From NCBI GenBank assembly GCA_029855935.1, contig JAGSHN010000005.1, forward strand, positions 142,396 through 206,395: a stretch of 64,000 bases of DNA, given 5' to 3'. Numbering within the stretch: position 1 is the first letter of the stretch; each line of letters opens with the position of its first letter. This stretch comes from Candidatus Thorarchaeota archaeon (GTDB lineage Archaea; Asgardarchaeota; Thorarchaeia; Thorarchaeales; Thorarchaeaceae). The notes under the pieces were generated by a model that was not told the origin of the DNA, did not search any database, and was given only the letters and a program-made list of their open reading frames with translations. Positions 54,728 through 62,862 of the stretch are shown piece by piece. The translations under genes and the position numbers were made by a program.

Positions 54728-54835
54728 GCCCCTGTAGTGTAGTCCGGCCCACGTTTCGAGAATCTCGAAACGTACGGAATAGCATATGTGACTGTCACTC
54801 ACATGACCCGGGTTCAAATCCCGGCGGGGGCGCCA
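54728..54835 (+). tRNA. tRNA-Asp (GUC) with D-loop intron
   Basis: Acceptor GCCCCTG/CGGGGGC, D-stem GTGT/GCAT (with G-U pairs), anticodon stem TGTGA/TCACA enclosing CTGTCAC (GUC), T-arm CCGGG-TTCAAAT-CCCGG, encoded CCA. A 30-nt insert splits the D-loop next to the conserved GG (about 54748-54777; the repeated CGG makes the junction ambiguous). Without it the D-loop is AGTCCGGAATA. The insert contains ACGTTTCGAGA and TCTCGAAACGT, a near-perfect 11-bp hairpin. Confidence 0.92.
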
Positions 54836-54943
54836 TCTTCCTTTTGCCACAGATTCTGGGACATTACTGACGATCTCACGGTGTACGAGCCATCATCGTT
54901 AAGTGCGGACTCGGTCGAGTGATTGTTCTCAAGGGTGGTTCGA

Positions 54944-55942
54944 ATGGTGAGCAAGTTTCTCAAGCAATGCCACGAGGGTCTGCATTCGCAGGTGAAGGGA
55001 CTAACGAAGACATTACAAGGATTGTCGGGAGACGAGAGAGAGTCTGTTATTGGTAGGCGATTGGTCGTGCTCACTGGTTGTGGAGACTCGCTGGCCGTCG
55101 CATCGTATGGAGTGTGGGCACTATTGCAAGAGGGGGTCTGTGCAATCTCAGTGTCACCACCGGACCTCCAGAGGCTGCCTCTTGACAACAGTTGCACAGT
55201 CATAGGAGTGAGTGCTTCTGGAAGAAGCATATCCACAATGAGAGCAATTGAATACGCCAAACGGTGTGGCGCTACAACGGTGGCACTGACCGACAATGAA
55301 CAAGGAAGAATCAATGAGACGGTCGATAGTCTGTGGCTCACGAACTCAGGAGTCGAAACGTATGACATTATTCCCACGGCCCCGACTACATGCGGAATGG
55401 CATTCATCCTAGGAGTGGTGGGGCAGATCAATCCAGCTAAGTATGGCGATGACTTGCATGTCCTTCAACGATTGATTGACGATATCTGGGAGTGGGCCGA
55501 ACTAGAGGGACTCAGCATCTCACAAATGATTGACGTCAATCGGAGAGTCACGTTTGTTGCGGACGGCCCATGCTATGTGTCGGCTGAACTTGGAGTGATG
55601 AAGATTAGTGAATCTTCCCTGACATACGCCACGAGTGTGCCTACAGAGGAGTTCCAACACTATGGCGGCCTCTCGACTAAGAGGAATGATTTGGTCATCT
55701 TTGTGACCGAGAAACGATTGACAGCAGCTGATGCTAGATTCTTGAACATACTGAGAGATGTGTTGGGCTTGAGGACATACCATCTGCACCCACCCGAAAC
55801 AATCAGTTTCACCACATCCATGGCCCGAGTGATACCCAATGTGATGGCGATTCAGATTGGGACGTACTACACGCTTGTTCGGGTGGATCCCGAGAGAAAG
55901 TGGTTCAGACTCCCCCATGCTAGGGCCTTCAAGATATACTGA
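54944..55942 (+). CDS. SIS-domain sugar isomerase-like protein
   Basis: 332 residues, two SIS halves. RLVVLTGCGDSLAVASYGVWALL, VIGVSASGRSISTMRAIEYAKRCGATTVALTDN (typical SxSG...S phosphosugar loop) and VTFVADGPCYVSAELGVMKISE in the second half with EEFQHYGG. This is the layout of GlmS isomerase-like and related proteins without the glutaminase domain; substrate unknown. ATG 54944 is chosen; a TTG at 54923 is possible. Confidence 0.8.
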   Translation: MVSKFLKQCHEGLHSQVKGLTKTLQGLSGDERESVIGRRLVVLTGCGDSLAVASYGVWALLQEGVCAISVSPPDLQRLPLDNSCTVIGVSASGRSISTMRAIEYAKRCGATTVALTDNEQGRINETVDSLWLTNSGVETYDIIPTAPTTCGMAFILGVVGQINPAKYGDDLHVLQRLIDDIWEWAELEGLSISQMIDVNRRVTFVADGPCYVSAELGVMKISESSLTYATSVPTEEFQHYGGLSTKRNDLVIFVTEKRLTAADARFLNILRDVLGLRTYHLHPPETISFTTSMARVIPNVMAIQIGTYYTLVRVDPERKWFRLPHARAFKIY

Positions 55943-56006
55943 TGCAAACAACCCAATTGGAAAGACATAACTCGCCTCAGGAGGAGTACCGCATGAGTGA
56001 GAGATA

Positions 56007-56960
56007 GTGCTCGCGGAGGTCATAGATGCTCTGCAGACAGGCCAGATTGACGCCGCAGTCAAGATTGTCACAGACCGAGGAGAAGAATTTCTTGCTGAAA
56101 CCGAGTCTATCTTCCGACAGCGCGGGGAGGATGTACGACATACGAAGGAACGTATTCTGAGTCTGGGCGACCATCTCCCTGACGACATTTCGGCGGCTGT
56201 CATTCGGATGGCCATTGCAGATGATGATGAGATAATACGTGTAAGAGGCCTCCAAGCAGCATACAGAAGACGGGTGAATCTGTTGAAGGAAGACATCACC
56301 CGCATTCTTCGCGATCAGCATGAGAACTTCGAGGCCCGGAAGTGGGCCATCCATATCCTTGCCACTACAGAGGGGGAATGTTGCGGGGACTTGATTCGCG
56401 CCCTTGCTAGGGACCGAACAGAAACCCCTGAGATGAGAAGAGAGGCCATCTTCGCGTTGACGAGCATCGCTGGTGAGGGGAGCATAGGCACGCTCTGTGT
56501 CCTGCTGGGGGACGCACTTCCTGAGATACGGCAGGCGGCTGCATGGGCACTTGGGAGGATATCCTCTCCTCGGTCAACAGACTGCCTTCTGGCCGCGATA
56601 GAAGACGAGGACTCGGAGGTGAGGGACTGGGCAATTCGTGCTCTTAGAGATATGGACGACACCCGCGCCCTGCAGGGTCTTGCCGATGCTCTGTCAAAAT
56701 CAGAACCTGAGGAACAGGTCAAGCTGATCCGGCTCTTGGCAGAGAAACGCTCGGAGATAATACATCGGGCAATTACCGAGGCGCTAGGCTCACCGCACGC
56801 CGTCGTGCGGCGGGAGGCAGCGTGGGCACTGAGTGTTACTCCATACCCTCCTTCGGCTGTGGCCCTCCGCGAACTCCTTTCCGATGATGACGAGGAGGTT
56901 CGGAAGTACGCCATGAGTGCACTCAAGAGGCTTGGTGAGAGCCACGGCGCCTTGGACTAG
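56007..56960 (+). CDS. HEAT-repeat protein
   Basis: 317 residues. From about residue 60 it is built of roughly 30-residue helical repeats with the PBS-lyase/HEAT pattern (VRRxAAWALG-like: EIRQAAAWALGRI, EVRDWAIRALRDM, VVRREAAWALSV, EVRKYAMSALKRL). Such solenoids are usually scaffolds. GTG start with a weak upstream purine run. No catalytic domain, partner or membrane segment is visible; function unknown. Confidence 0.82.
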   Translation: MLAEVIDALQTGQIDAAVKIVTDRGEEFLAETESIFRQRGEDVRHTKERILSLGDHLPDDISAAVIRMAIADDDEIIRVRGLQAAYRRRVNLLKEDITRILRDQHENFEARKWAIHILATTEGECCGDLIRALARDRTETPEMRREAIFALTSIAGEGSIGTLCVLLGDALPEIRQAAAWALGRISSPRSTDCLLAAIEDEDSEVRDWAIRALRDMDDTRALQGLADALSKSEPEEQVKLIRLLAEKRSEIIHRAITEALGSPHAVVRREAAWALSVTPYPPSAVALRELLSDDDEEVRKYAMSALKRLGESHGALD

Positions 56961-56970
56961 GTGCGGCTGC

Positions 56971-57726
56971 CTACATCATCCCTTGGTATAGGCCACCGTC
57001 GACAAGCAGTAGTGCCCCATGAACATAGCTGGCAAGGGGGCTCAACAGAAATGCACATACTGCACCAAATTCCTCGGGATTGCCCATCCTTCCAAGCGGG
57101 ATGGAGGAAAGTATCTCACTCTCTCTCTCGGGCGTTCGTGAGAGAAGCTGTCTAACACGGTCCGTACGAATCCAGCCTGGACACACGGCATTGACTCTGA
57201 TACCGTCAGTGGCCAGTTCGCGGGACAGTGTACGCATCATTCCCACAACAGCTGGCCGAAGTGCGTTGGACAGTAGTAGGTTCTCAATAGGTTGCTTGAC
57301 CGAGATTGACGTGCTGTAAAGGATTGATGGTGCATCCGACTTCTTTAGCAGAGGCAGTGCCTCCCGTGTCAGCCGTACTGCGCTCATCACTGTCAAATTG
57401 AATGACCTCTGCCAGTCATTGTCAGAGAAAGAAACAAAGGGGCCGGGAGGTGGTCCTCCCGCATTGACGAACACACCATCAAGTCCACCCCATTGTTTTC
57501 TGATGTCACTCATTAGGTGGACTATGTCGTCAGGTCGGGTTAAGTCGGCGACAACATACCGGCCCCGACTGCCCAACGTCTTGACTGCTTGGGCGAGCGC
57601 GCTTTCATCTCTACTGCAGATTGTGACATCGGCGCCCTCTGCAACCAAGGCTTTTGCTACACTGAATCCCAGTCCCTTTGAAGCTGCGGTCACCAAGTAC
57701 CGTCGGTCCTTCAGTAAGAGATTCAT
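56971..57726 (-). CDS. SDR-family protein lacking the YxxxK pair
   Basis: 251 residues, Rossmann fold: VTAASKGLGFSVAKAL (cofactor loop), ADVTICSRDE, VADLTRPDD, FVNAGGPPPGPF and RVNAVCPGWIRTDR. The serine is in YSTSISV, but where YxxxK is expected the sequence is LLLSNALRPAVVGMM, with no Tyr or Lys. This matches a subgroup of FabG-like SDRs with altered active site, so chemistry may differ. It converges on the HEAT-repeat gene. Confidence 0.85.
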   Translation of the reverse strand: MNLLLKDRRYLVTAASKGLGFSVAKALVAEGADVTICSRDESALAQAVKTLGSRGRYVVADLTRPDDIVHLMSDIRKQWGGLDGVFVNAGGPPPGPFVSFSDNDWQRSFNLTVMSAVRLTREALPLLKKSDAPSILYSTSISVKQPIENLLLSNALRPAVVGMMRTLSRELATDGIRVNAVCPGWIRTDRVRQLLSRTPERESEILSSIPLGRMGNPEEFGAVCAFLLSPLASYVHGALLLVDGGLYQGMM

Positions 57727-57924
57727 TTACCAGTCACCGTTAGAGCTTGGCTTGCGGGTAGACTCCCCGCATAGGTCCATTTCAAGCTCGACCTTGCAGA
57801 GTGAGTCGTATTAAGTGCTGTTGTGAAGAGAAAGACTACCGTGCAATTCCACATACGAGATTGCCTTACAATAACTCCTCGTAACGCACACCGTTTGACC
57901 GCCGAAATCGCGACGGATCTGTAC

Positions 57925-58212
57925 TCACCCAGCGCGGGGCGAAACCTCGGCCTTGCTCCTAGCTCCCAGGCGAACCTCTAGATGCAGAAATGCAGAGCTC
58001 AGCCGGTGGAACCGCTCCTGCGCCTTAAAGTCTGCTATGCCCAATGAATTGAGGACACGCTCGACTCTGGAGGGGGTCAACCTCTGGCTCTCTGTGGCGC
58101 TAAAGGCAATCACCAGCTTCGGGTCGTCAGGGTCAGGAAGGGAGAACACTGTGTGGCAGGCAATGCCTCGTCGTTTGAGCTCTGTCTTTATCTGAGACTC
58201 CAGTTGACGCAT
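57925..58212 (-). CDS. Small protein of unknown function
   Basis: About 95 residues from ATG 58212 (104 from 58239). Predicted alpha/beta: MRQLESQIKTELKRRGIACHTVFSL, LVIAFSA, TPSRVERVLNSLGI, RLSSAFLHLEVRLGAR. A TATA-like GTTTAGTAG lies about 40 bp upstream. No family recognised. The 198-bp stretch 57727-57924 after it shows no other gene. Confidence 0.5.
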   Translation of the reverse strand: MRQLESQIKTELKRRGIACHTVFSLPDPDDPKLVIAFSATESQRLTPSRVERVLNSLGIADFKAQERFHRLSSAFLHLEVRLGARSKAEVSPRAG

Positions 58213-58365
58213 GGCACTCTCCTCATCCAAAGGCTGCACATCAGACTACTAAACACCAAGTAAGAGCACAGTAATACCTGCTGAGGGACAGGAGGACCAT
58301 CCCATTAGCGAGCTGTGAATACCATCGGTACCCTCTTAGTCCTGTTACCACGGGGGATGCTATGG

Positions 58366-58381
58366 AAGGCCTTAAGAATCG
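58366..58381 (+). promoter_or_regulatory. Promoter of tRNA-Arg (UCG)
   Basis: GGAAGGCCTTAAGAATC lies about 28 bp before the tRNA. Confidence 0.5.
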
Positions 58382-58402
58382 AGCAGCTCTCAAGGAACAT
58401 GT

Positions 58403-58513
58403 GGGCGCGTAGTCTAGTCTGGATAGGGCGCCAGCCTTCGGAGTTGGATGTCCCAGGTTCGAAATCCCATCACTTCGGGTTGTGATGGGACGGGAATCCT
58501 GGCGCGCCCGCCA
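58403..58513 (+). tRNA. tRNA-Arg (UCG) with T-loop intron
   Basis: Acceptor GGGCGCG/CGCGCCC, D-stem GTCT/GGGC, anticodon stem CCAGC/GTTGG enclosing CTTCGGA (UCG), T-stem CCAGG/CCTGG, encoded CCA. The T-loop TTCGAAT is interrupted by 33 nt (58463-58495 or one base later). The insert contains CCCATCAC and GTGATGGG, an 8-bp hairpin. The anticodon loop has no intron. Confidence 0.92.
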
Positions 58514-58729
58514 TCACATCCCCAATTTTTCACTCCACACCTTGATGAAATACTCCAGAGAACGATCATACGTTCGTTCGGCATCTTCGGGGAAGAGGCA
58601 ACCCGGGAGCTCACGATGGCGCCAGTGATAGGCAAGACAGTCGCAGCAGTATCCCTTCCTAGAGCACCCTGGATACGAACACGTACAACGCATTTTGTTA
58701 CGGTCAACACTACATTCTCGTCCGGTCAT
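58514..58729 (-). CDS. Cysteine-rich small protein (DUF6485-like)
   Basis: 71 residues, or 59 from the second ATG. Core CTCSYPGCSRKGYCCDCLAYH followed by RELPGCLFPEDAERTYDRS resembles short prokaryotic cysteine-rich proteins of the DUF6485 type; six or more cysteines and two histidines suggest metal binding. ATG 58729 fits a strong TATA (GATATATAAG near 58765) about 35 bp upstream. Its stop begins one base after the tRNA-Arg CCA. Confidence 0.75.
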   Translation of the reverse strand: MTGRECSVDRNKMRCTCSYPGCSRKGYCCDCLAYHWRHRELPGCLFPEDAERTYDRSLEYFIKVWSEKLGM

Positions 58730-58955
58730 CGGAACCCCCTGACAGTCTTTTTCGGGTGTCTTATATATCTGATAGTATCGTGGCGATGAACTCACAGCCG
58801 ATTGACACTGTAGTTACACTTGCACTAGAACGGCCCAGTCACTTGGGAATCGTGTCAAGAAGCACTGAGGTGTCAGCTTGGTTGCGAAGAAGATGCCATC
58901 TATCGTACAAGAACCATCCGTGGCTAGTTGCGACAAGAGATTTCGCAAGAAGGAG

Positions 58956-59062
58956 TGGTCGGGACGGGGAGATTTGCTCCCGTCCGAGGCTTGCTCGGAT
59001 GGTTTGAACTCCCAACCGACGGATCTACAGTCCGCTGCTCTGCCAGATTGAGCTACGTCCCG
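58956..59062 (-). tRNA. tRNA-Tyr (GUA) with T-loop intron
   Basis: Acceptor CGGGACG/CGTCCCG, D-stem GCTC/GAGC, anticodon stem GCGGA/TCCGT enclosing CTGTAGA (GUA), T-stem GGGAG/CTCCC, encoded CCA. TTCAAAT is interrupted by 30 nt (58973-59002, or one base up). The intron contains TCCGAG/CTCGGA, a 6-bp hairpin, and ends GGGAGCAAA, nearly repeating the exon GGGAGTTCAAA. The usual anticodon-loop intron of archaeal tRNA-Tyr is absent. Confidence 0.92.
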
Positions 59063-59110
59063 ACCTTTGGAATCAGCACCGTAGCCGATTCGAGAGAGTA
59101 CCTAGTCTGA

Positions 59111-59127
59111 CATAATAAAAGGATTAC
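59111..59127 (-). promoter_or_regulatory. Promoter of tRNA-Tyr
   Basis: The minus strand reads GTAATCCTTTTATTATG, about 50 bp before the tRNA. Confidence 0.55.
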
Positions 59128-59143
59128 TCCGCAGACAGTCGGA

Positions 59144-60175
59144 CTACCCCTCAAACATACTACGCATCTTATCTTCATTCGGGGCCTCAATCACGCCCCG
59201 GTCCGTTATTATGGCTGTCACAAGCTCAGGGGGTGTGATGTCGAAGGCGGGATTGTAGACCTTGGCTGTCGGCACTGTGATGTACTGGTTATTGATAATC
59301 CTCACTTCATCGGGGGACCGTTCCTCAATGACAACATCCTCAACATCTGTCACCATATCAATGGTCGAAGTTGGCGCGGCCACATAGAACGGAATATTGT
59401 GATGGTGGGCTGTAATTGCCATCGTGTATGTCCCAATCTTGTTGATGACATGGCCAGTTCGAAGTATCCTGTCAGCGCCAACAACACAGCAGTCGATTCG
59501 GCCCTGGTGGAACACCGTGCCAATCATTCCATCAGTTATCAATGTCGTATCTATCCCATCCTCCATGAACTCGAACACTGTCAGCCTTGCGCCTTGCTGA
59601 CGGGGGCGGGTTTCAGCAGCGTATACCTTGATGTCACCATATCGCTCTTGCGCGACGCGGACCACTGCTCCTACCGTTCCAAGATGCACTGTCGCCAATG
59701 AGCCAGCATTACATATAGTCTGAATCGTGAAACCAGGCCTAATGAATTGTAACGCGTTCTCACCAATTTGACGACACATCCGAACGTCCTCTTCTGCAAT
59801 CTCCTTAGCCTCTTCAATCAGCCGCTGGACGATTGACTGAACACTGCCTTCAGTGTTTCTCGCGACACGGAGCATGCGGGAAGTAGCCCATGTCAGGTTG
59901 ACAGCTGTCGGGCGAGTGTTCAAAGTGCGAGCCGCGGTTTCGAGATCGGCAAGAAGGCGCTCTTTGGTGGACGCCTCACTCTCTATTGCAGCAAGAGCCA
60001 TTCCCATAGCCGCAGCTGCACCAATTGCAGGGGCGCCTCGAATCTCCATCACCTTGATTGCCTGAGCAATCCGTTTGTGACTTGATGTTTCGATAAACTC
60101 GACTGCAAGGGGAAGCTTCGTCTGGTCAACGAGCTTGACCGTGTTGTTCTCTTGCCATTCAATTGTGCGGAACAT
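59144..60175 (-). CDS. mtnA: S-methyl-5-thioribose-1-phosphate isomerase
   Basis: Aldose-ketose isomerase of methionine salvage, eIF2B-alpha-like fold, 343 residues. EIRGAPAIGAAAAMGMAL, CNAGSLATVHLGT (catalytic Cys), YAAETRPRQQGARLT, VGADRILRTG (catalytic Asp) and YNPAFDITPPELVTAIITD are MtnA hallmarks that distinguish it from ribose-1,5-bisphosphate isomerase. Overlaps the hydrogenase protease gene by 17 bp. Confidence 0.92.
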   Translation of the reverse strand: MFRTIEWQENNTVKLVDQTKLPLAVEFIETSSHKRIAQAIKVMEIRGAPAIGAAAAMGMALAAIESEASTKERLLADLETAARTLNTRPTAVNLTWATSRMLRVARNTEGSVQSIVQRLIEEAKEIAEEDVRMCRQIGENALQFIRPGFTIQTICNAGSLATVHLGTVGAVVRVAQERYGDIKVYAAETRPRQQGARLTVFEFMEDGIDTTLITDGMIGTVFHQGRIDCCVVGADRILRTGHVINKIGTYTMAITAHHHNIPFYVAAPTSTIDMVTDVEDVVIEERSPDEVRIINNQYITVPTAKVYNPAFDITPPELVTAIITDRGVIEAPNEDKMRSMFEG

Positions 60176-60677
60176 CGGACTGACCTCGCAGATGCAATTC
60201 TATGACCTGCTTGAGGATGCTAATAATCTTCCGAGCTGTTTCCTCAATCACGGGAGTTAGGCCTTCACCAAAGTCGATATCTTGCGGTTGCACTCCCAGT
60301 AAGATAGTCTGGGCACCAGTTTCCTGCTCGAGATACATCATCAAGAAGGACAGGGGGAGATGATGAGTGCTAATCGCAATCCCACCAATCCGGTCCTTGG
60401 TTATGAGATCAACCGCTCCCGGGGACCTGCGCATATCTGCGGCATCAATGAGAATGACCCTCTGCGCCCCAAACTCGGCAATGGGCCGAGCAAATGCCTC
60501 AGGAACAGAGCCAACATTTTCAATCATCAAATTCGAATCATTGATGGAGAGAGAACGGACTATATACGGACCAAGACCATCATCTCTTCTCAGGTCGTTC
60601 CCAATGCCCAAGATGGCAATCCGCTGAGCGCCTCGGAGGAACTCGCGGAGCTTCCCAGCTAGAACATCTACATCCAT
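60159..60677 (-). CDS. hycI: Hydrogenase maturation protease (HycI/HyaD family)
   Basis: 172 residues: AILGIGNDLRRDDGLGPYI (nickel-sensing Asp region), NVGSVPEAFARPI, VILIDAADMRRSPG and the conserved STHHLPLSFLM with the metal-binding His. This endopeptidase clips the C-terminus of a [NiFe]-hydrogenase large subunit after nickel insertion, so a hydrogenase should be encoded elsewhere. Its end overlaps mtnA, an unexpected operon partner. Confidence 0.9.
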   Translation of the reverse strand: MDVDVLAGKLREFLRGAQRIAILGIGNDLRRDDGLGPYIVRSLSINDSNLMIENVGSVPEAFARPIAEFGAQRVILIDAADMRRSPGAVDLITKDRIGGIAISTHHLPLSFLMMYLEQETGAQTILLGVQPQDIDFGEGLTPVIEETARKIISILKQVIELHLRGQSDVPHN

Positions 60678-60802
60678 AACAGGACTCGATGCGCGAGTAA
60701 GTCGGCTATAGTTCTTTTGAAATGACTGTCCACTACGAAGGGTTTTTCACACTTTGATATCGAGTTGGGCAAGAGCACTTGGATGTGAGATGTGACCACC
60801 CG

Positions 60803-61414
60803 ATGAGCGATGATGGGGACGGACCGTCCAATAGGGCAGATAGCATATCCGAAACCGATGAAGTGACCGTAGCGCCAGTTGATGTCAGACTGATTGGAAA
60901 CAAGGCGTATGCCGAGAGAGAGAATGCCGAGAAGATATCGCAAGGGGGACTATATGGCACACTGCTCGAAGATGGACGACTGGAGATAGACCTAGTTGAG
61001 TTATTGCTGCTGATGGAGAGAGGAAGAGTACATGTATATGACGAGAGGGGATCCCAATTAGAAACGAGGGATATTGTGCAGCGGGGCTATTCGAACAATC
61101 CTAGTCTATGGATTCACTATCTCGTCTATCGGGATCTCCGTAGCAGAGGATACGCGGTGCGTCAGGGACTAGGGGGACGAATTGGATTTCGGGTCTATGC
61201 ACGGGGAGAAAGGCCAAGGACAGCAAGTGCAAATCAGCTGGTGTACGTCTTGAGGGACGGTGAGCCAATATCTCTTCAGGATCTTGACTCTGTGACTCGA
61301 ATCGCATCAGAATCGCGAAAGAAGCTAGTCTTTGCGCTCATTGACCAGAATGGAGAGGTGAACTACTACAGGGTGGCACAGATAGAGTTGATGAACAAGG
61401 AGAGCGCGTCATAA
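60803..61414 (+). CDS. endA: tRNA splicing endonuclease subunit, catalytic His replaced
   Basis: 203 residues with an EndA fold. The C-terminal nuclease domain has NPSLWIHYLVYRDLRSRGYAV, GFRVYARG with catalytic Tyr132, and RKKLVFALID with Lys173, spaced 41 residues apart exactly as Tyr115 and Lys156 in the Methanocaldococcus enzyme. The residue ten after Tyr, where His is expected, is Ser142, and no His follows. This looks like a structural subunit of a heteromeric endonuclease, or an enzyme with changed chemistry. ATG 60803 avoids a TTG at 60779. The ATPase gene overlaps its stop (TAATG). Confidence 0.85.
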   Translation: MSDDGDGPSNRADSISETDEVTVAPVDVRLIGNKAYAERENAEKISQGGLYGTLLEDGRLEIDLVELLLLMERGRVHVYDERGSQLETRDIVQRGYSNNPSLWIHYLVYRDLRSRGYAVRQGLGGRIGFRVYARGERPRTASANQLVYVLRDGEPISLQDLDSVTRIASESRKKLVFALIDQNGEVNYYRVAQIELMNKESAS

Positions 61415-62673
61415 TGGCAGATTGGTATGATGAAGAGATCGAGCTGCTTGAGTCGTATTTTGACGAACACACTATGAGTGTTCATCTAATTGAGAACACG
61501 CCCCCACGTGCCAAAAGAGGCTCGCCGGGAGACTGGACTCTGGTTGATCTATCGGATGAGATTCTGTCCTATGAGGATCTCGACGCAATGGCCAATGCGA
61601 TAATGGAGAGCGCAAGGAATGACAGATTCTCGTTTATAGAGATACAGGAGGAGGGAGCAGTAGTCGTTCAGCTGCGGAACCTCAGGATAGCAATTGCTTC
61701 ACCACCGTTCGCCGATAAATATGAGATATCCGCCATTAGACCCATCACAAAGCTCTCGATGGAGGACTATGATTTGAGCCCTAAGCTGATGAAACGGCTT
61801 GAAACAAGAGCAGAGGGAATTCTGGTATCTGGTGCTCCCGGCTCAGGCAAGAGCACGTTCGCGGCAGCGCTTGCCGAGTTCTACAGTCAGCAGGGCAATG
61901 TTGTCAAGACACTGGAACAGCCAAGAGACCTCCAAGTGAGTGAAGACATAGTCCAGTATTCACCGCTCGACGGGAGTATGGAAAAGGCAGCGGATGTACT
62001 ACTCCTAGTACGACCAGATTATGTAGTCTATGATGAGCTTCGAAAAGACTCAGACTTTCAGGCCTATGCCGACCTTAGGTCTGCAGGCGTCGGCATGGTG
62101 GGTGTCGTCCATGCAGGATCCGCCATTGATGCTATCCAGCGTCTGATACATGGCGGGAGAGTGGAGCTCGGGCAGGTGCCCAGCACTGTCGATACGGTCA
62201 TCCATATAGAGGCAGGCCGAGTGGCGAAGGTGTCATCTCTCTCCTTGAAGGTGAAGCTCCCAACCGGAATGAGTAGCTCCCAGAGAGATCTTGCACGACC
62301 AGTGGTGGAGGTTCGTGACTTTGAGGAGGGGATACTCGAATACGAGATGTTCACTTTTGGCGGTGAGCGCGTTGTGATGCCAGTCAGAGGGGAGGTGACA
62401 ACGTATCGTCGGGCTGGCCGTACGCCTGTGAAACGGGGTGTGCCAGGTGAGTCCGTTCCTATCTCCGTTAGCTACTCAAAGAAGAAGGTAACAATCTATG
62501 CTGGGCGCAAATATGCTAGACAGCGCCTTGATATATACGCAGACAACACCTATCTCTTCACGACCGTGATAGGACGGAATGGGGAGAGTTCAATCAGAAT
62601 CAAGACCAAACAGGGTAAGGCCCTCGTTGACGCAATTGAGGAGGGCGCAGTGATAACTGCTAAGATAGCCTAG
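61414..62673 (+). CDS. PilT/PINA-type ATPase with KH domain, no PIN domain
   Basis: 419 residues. After an N-terminal 120-residue region comes Walker A SGAPGSGKST, LEQPRDLQ, Walker B DYVVYDELRK and VGVVHAGSAIDAIQRLI, the core of archaeal PilT-like ATPases. The C-terminal region ends in a KH-like module (IRIKTKQGKALVDAIEEG). Related archaeal PINA proteins carry an N-terminal PIN nuclease, which is missing here. Coupled to the splicing endonuclease by TAATG, suggesting work on RNA; inference. Confidence 0.8.
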   Translation: MADWYDEEIELLESYFDEHTMSVHLIENTPPRAKRGSPGDWTLVDLSDEILSYEDLDAMANAIMESARNDRFSFIEIQEEGAVVVQLRNLRIAIASPPFADKYEISAIRPITKLSMEDYDLSPKLMKRLETRAEGILVSGAPGSGKSTFAAALAEFYSQQGNVVKTLEQPRDLQVSEDIVQYSPLDGSMEKAADVLLLVRPDYVVYDELRKDSDFQAYADLRSAGVGMVGVVHAGSAIDAIQRLIHGGRVELGQVPSTVDTVIHIEAGRVAKVSSLSLKVKLPTGMSSSQRDLARPVVEVRDFEEGILEYEMFTFGGERVVMPVRGEVTTYRRAGRTPVKRGVPGESVPISVSYSKKKVTIYAGRKYARQRLDIYADNTYLFTTVIGRNGESSIRIKTKQGKALVDAIEEGAVITAKIA

Positions 62674-62687
62674 CTGTACAAAACCTT

Positions 62688-62703
62688 TAACAACACAGGA
62701 CAG
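62688..62703 (+). promoter_or_regulatory. Promoter of tRNA-Arg (CCU)
   Basis: CAAAACCTTTAACAAC lies about 25-30 bp before the tRNA and is close to consensus for this window. Confidence 0.55.
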
Positions 62704-62722
62704 GTTCACGAAATCAGACAGC

Positions 62723-62857
62723 GGGCCCGTGGCCTAGCCTGGACCTCTGGCGGAATCGTCGAAGGAGGTAGATAGGGCACCAGCCTCCTATCCGTCATCC
62801 CCATAGTGACGGAGAGAGAGTTGGTAATCGCCGGTTCGAATCCGGCCGGGCCCGCCA
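62723..62857 (+). tRNA. tRNA-Arg (CCU) with two introns
   Basis: Acceptor GGGCCCG/CGGGCCC, D-stem GCCT/GGGC, anticodon stem CCAGC/GTTGG, T-arm GCCGG-TTCGAAT-CCGGC, encoded CCA. Intron 1 (29 nt, about 62744-62772) splits the D-loop after GGA; it contains CCTC/GAGG and GGCG/CGTC pairing. Intron 2 (28 nt, 62791-62818) is at the classical site after position 37 of the loop CTCCTAA (anticodon CCU), with a TCCGTCA/TGACGGA hairpin. Confidence 0.92.
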
Positions 62858-62862
62858 CGCTC

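Noticed and set aside
54582-54785. Minus-strand frame of 67 residues
   Set aside because: It begins inside tRNA-Asp and overlaps its promoter.
58756-59007. Plus-strand frame of 83 residues
   Set aside because: It runs through the tRNA-Tyr gene antisense and has no family features.
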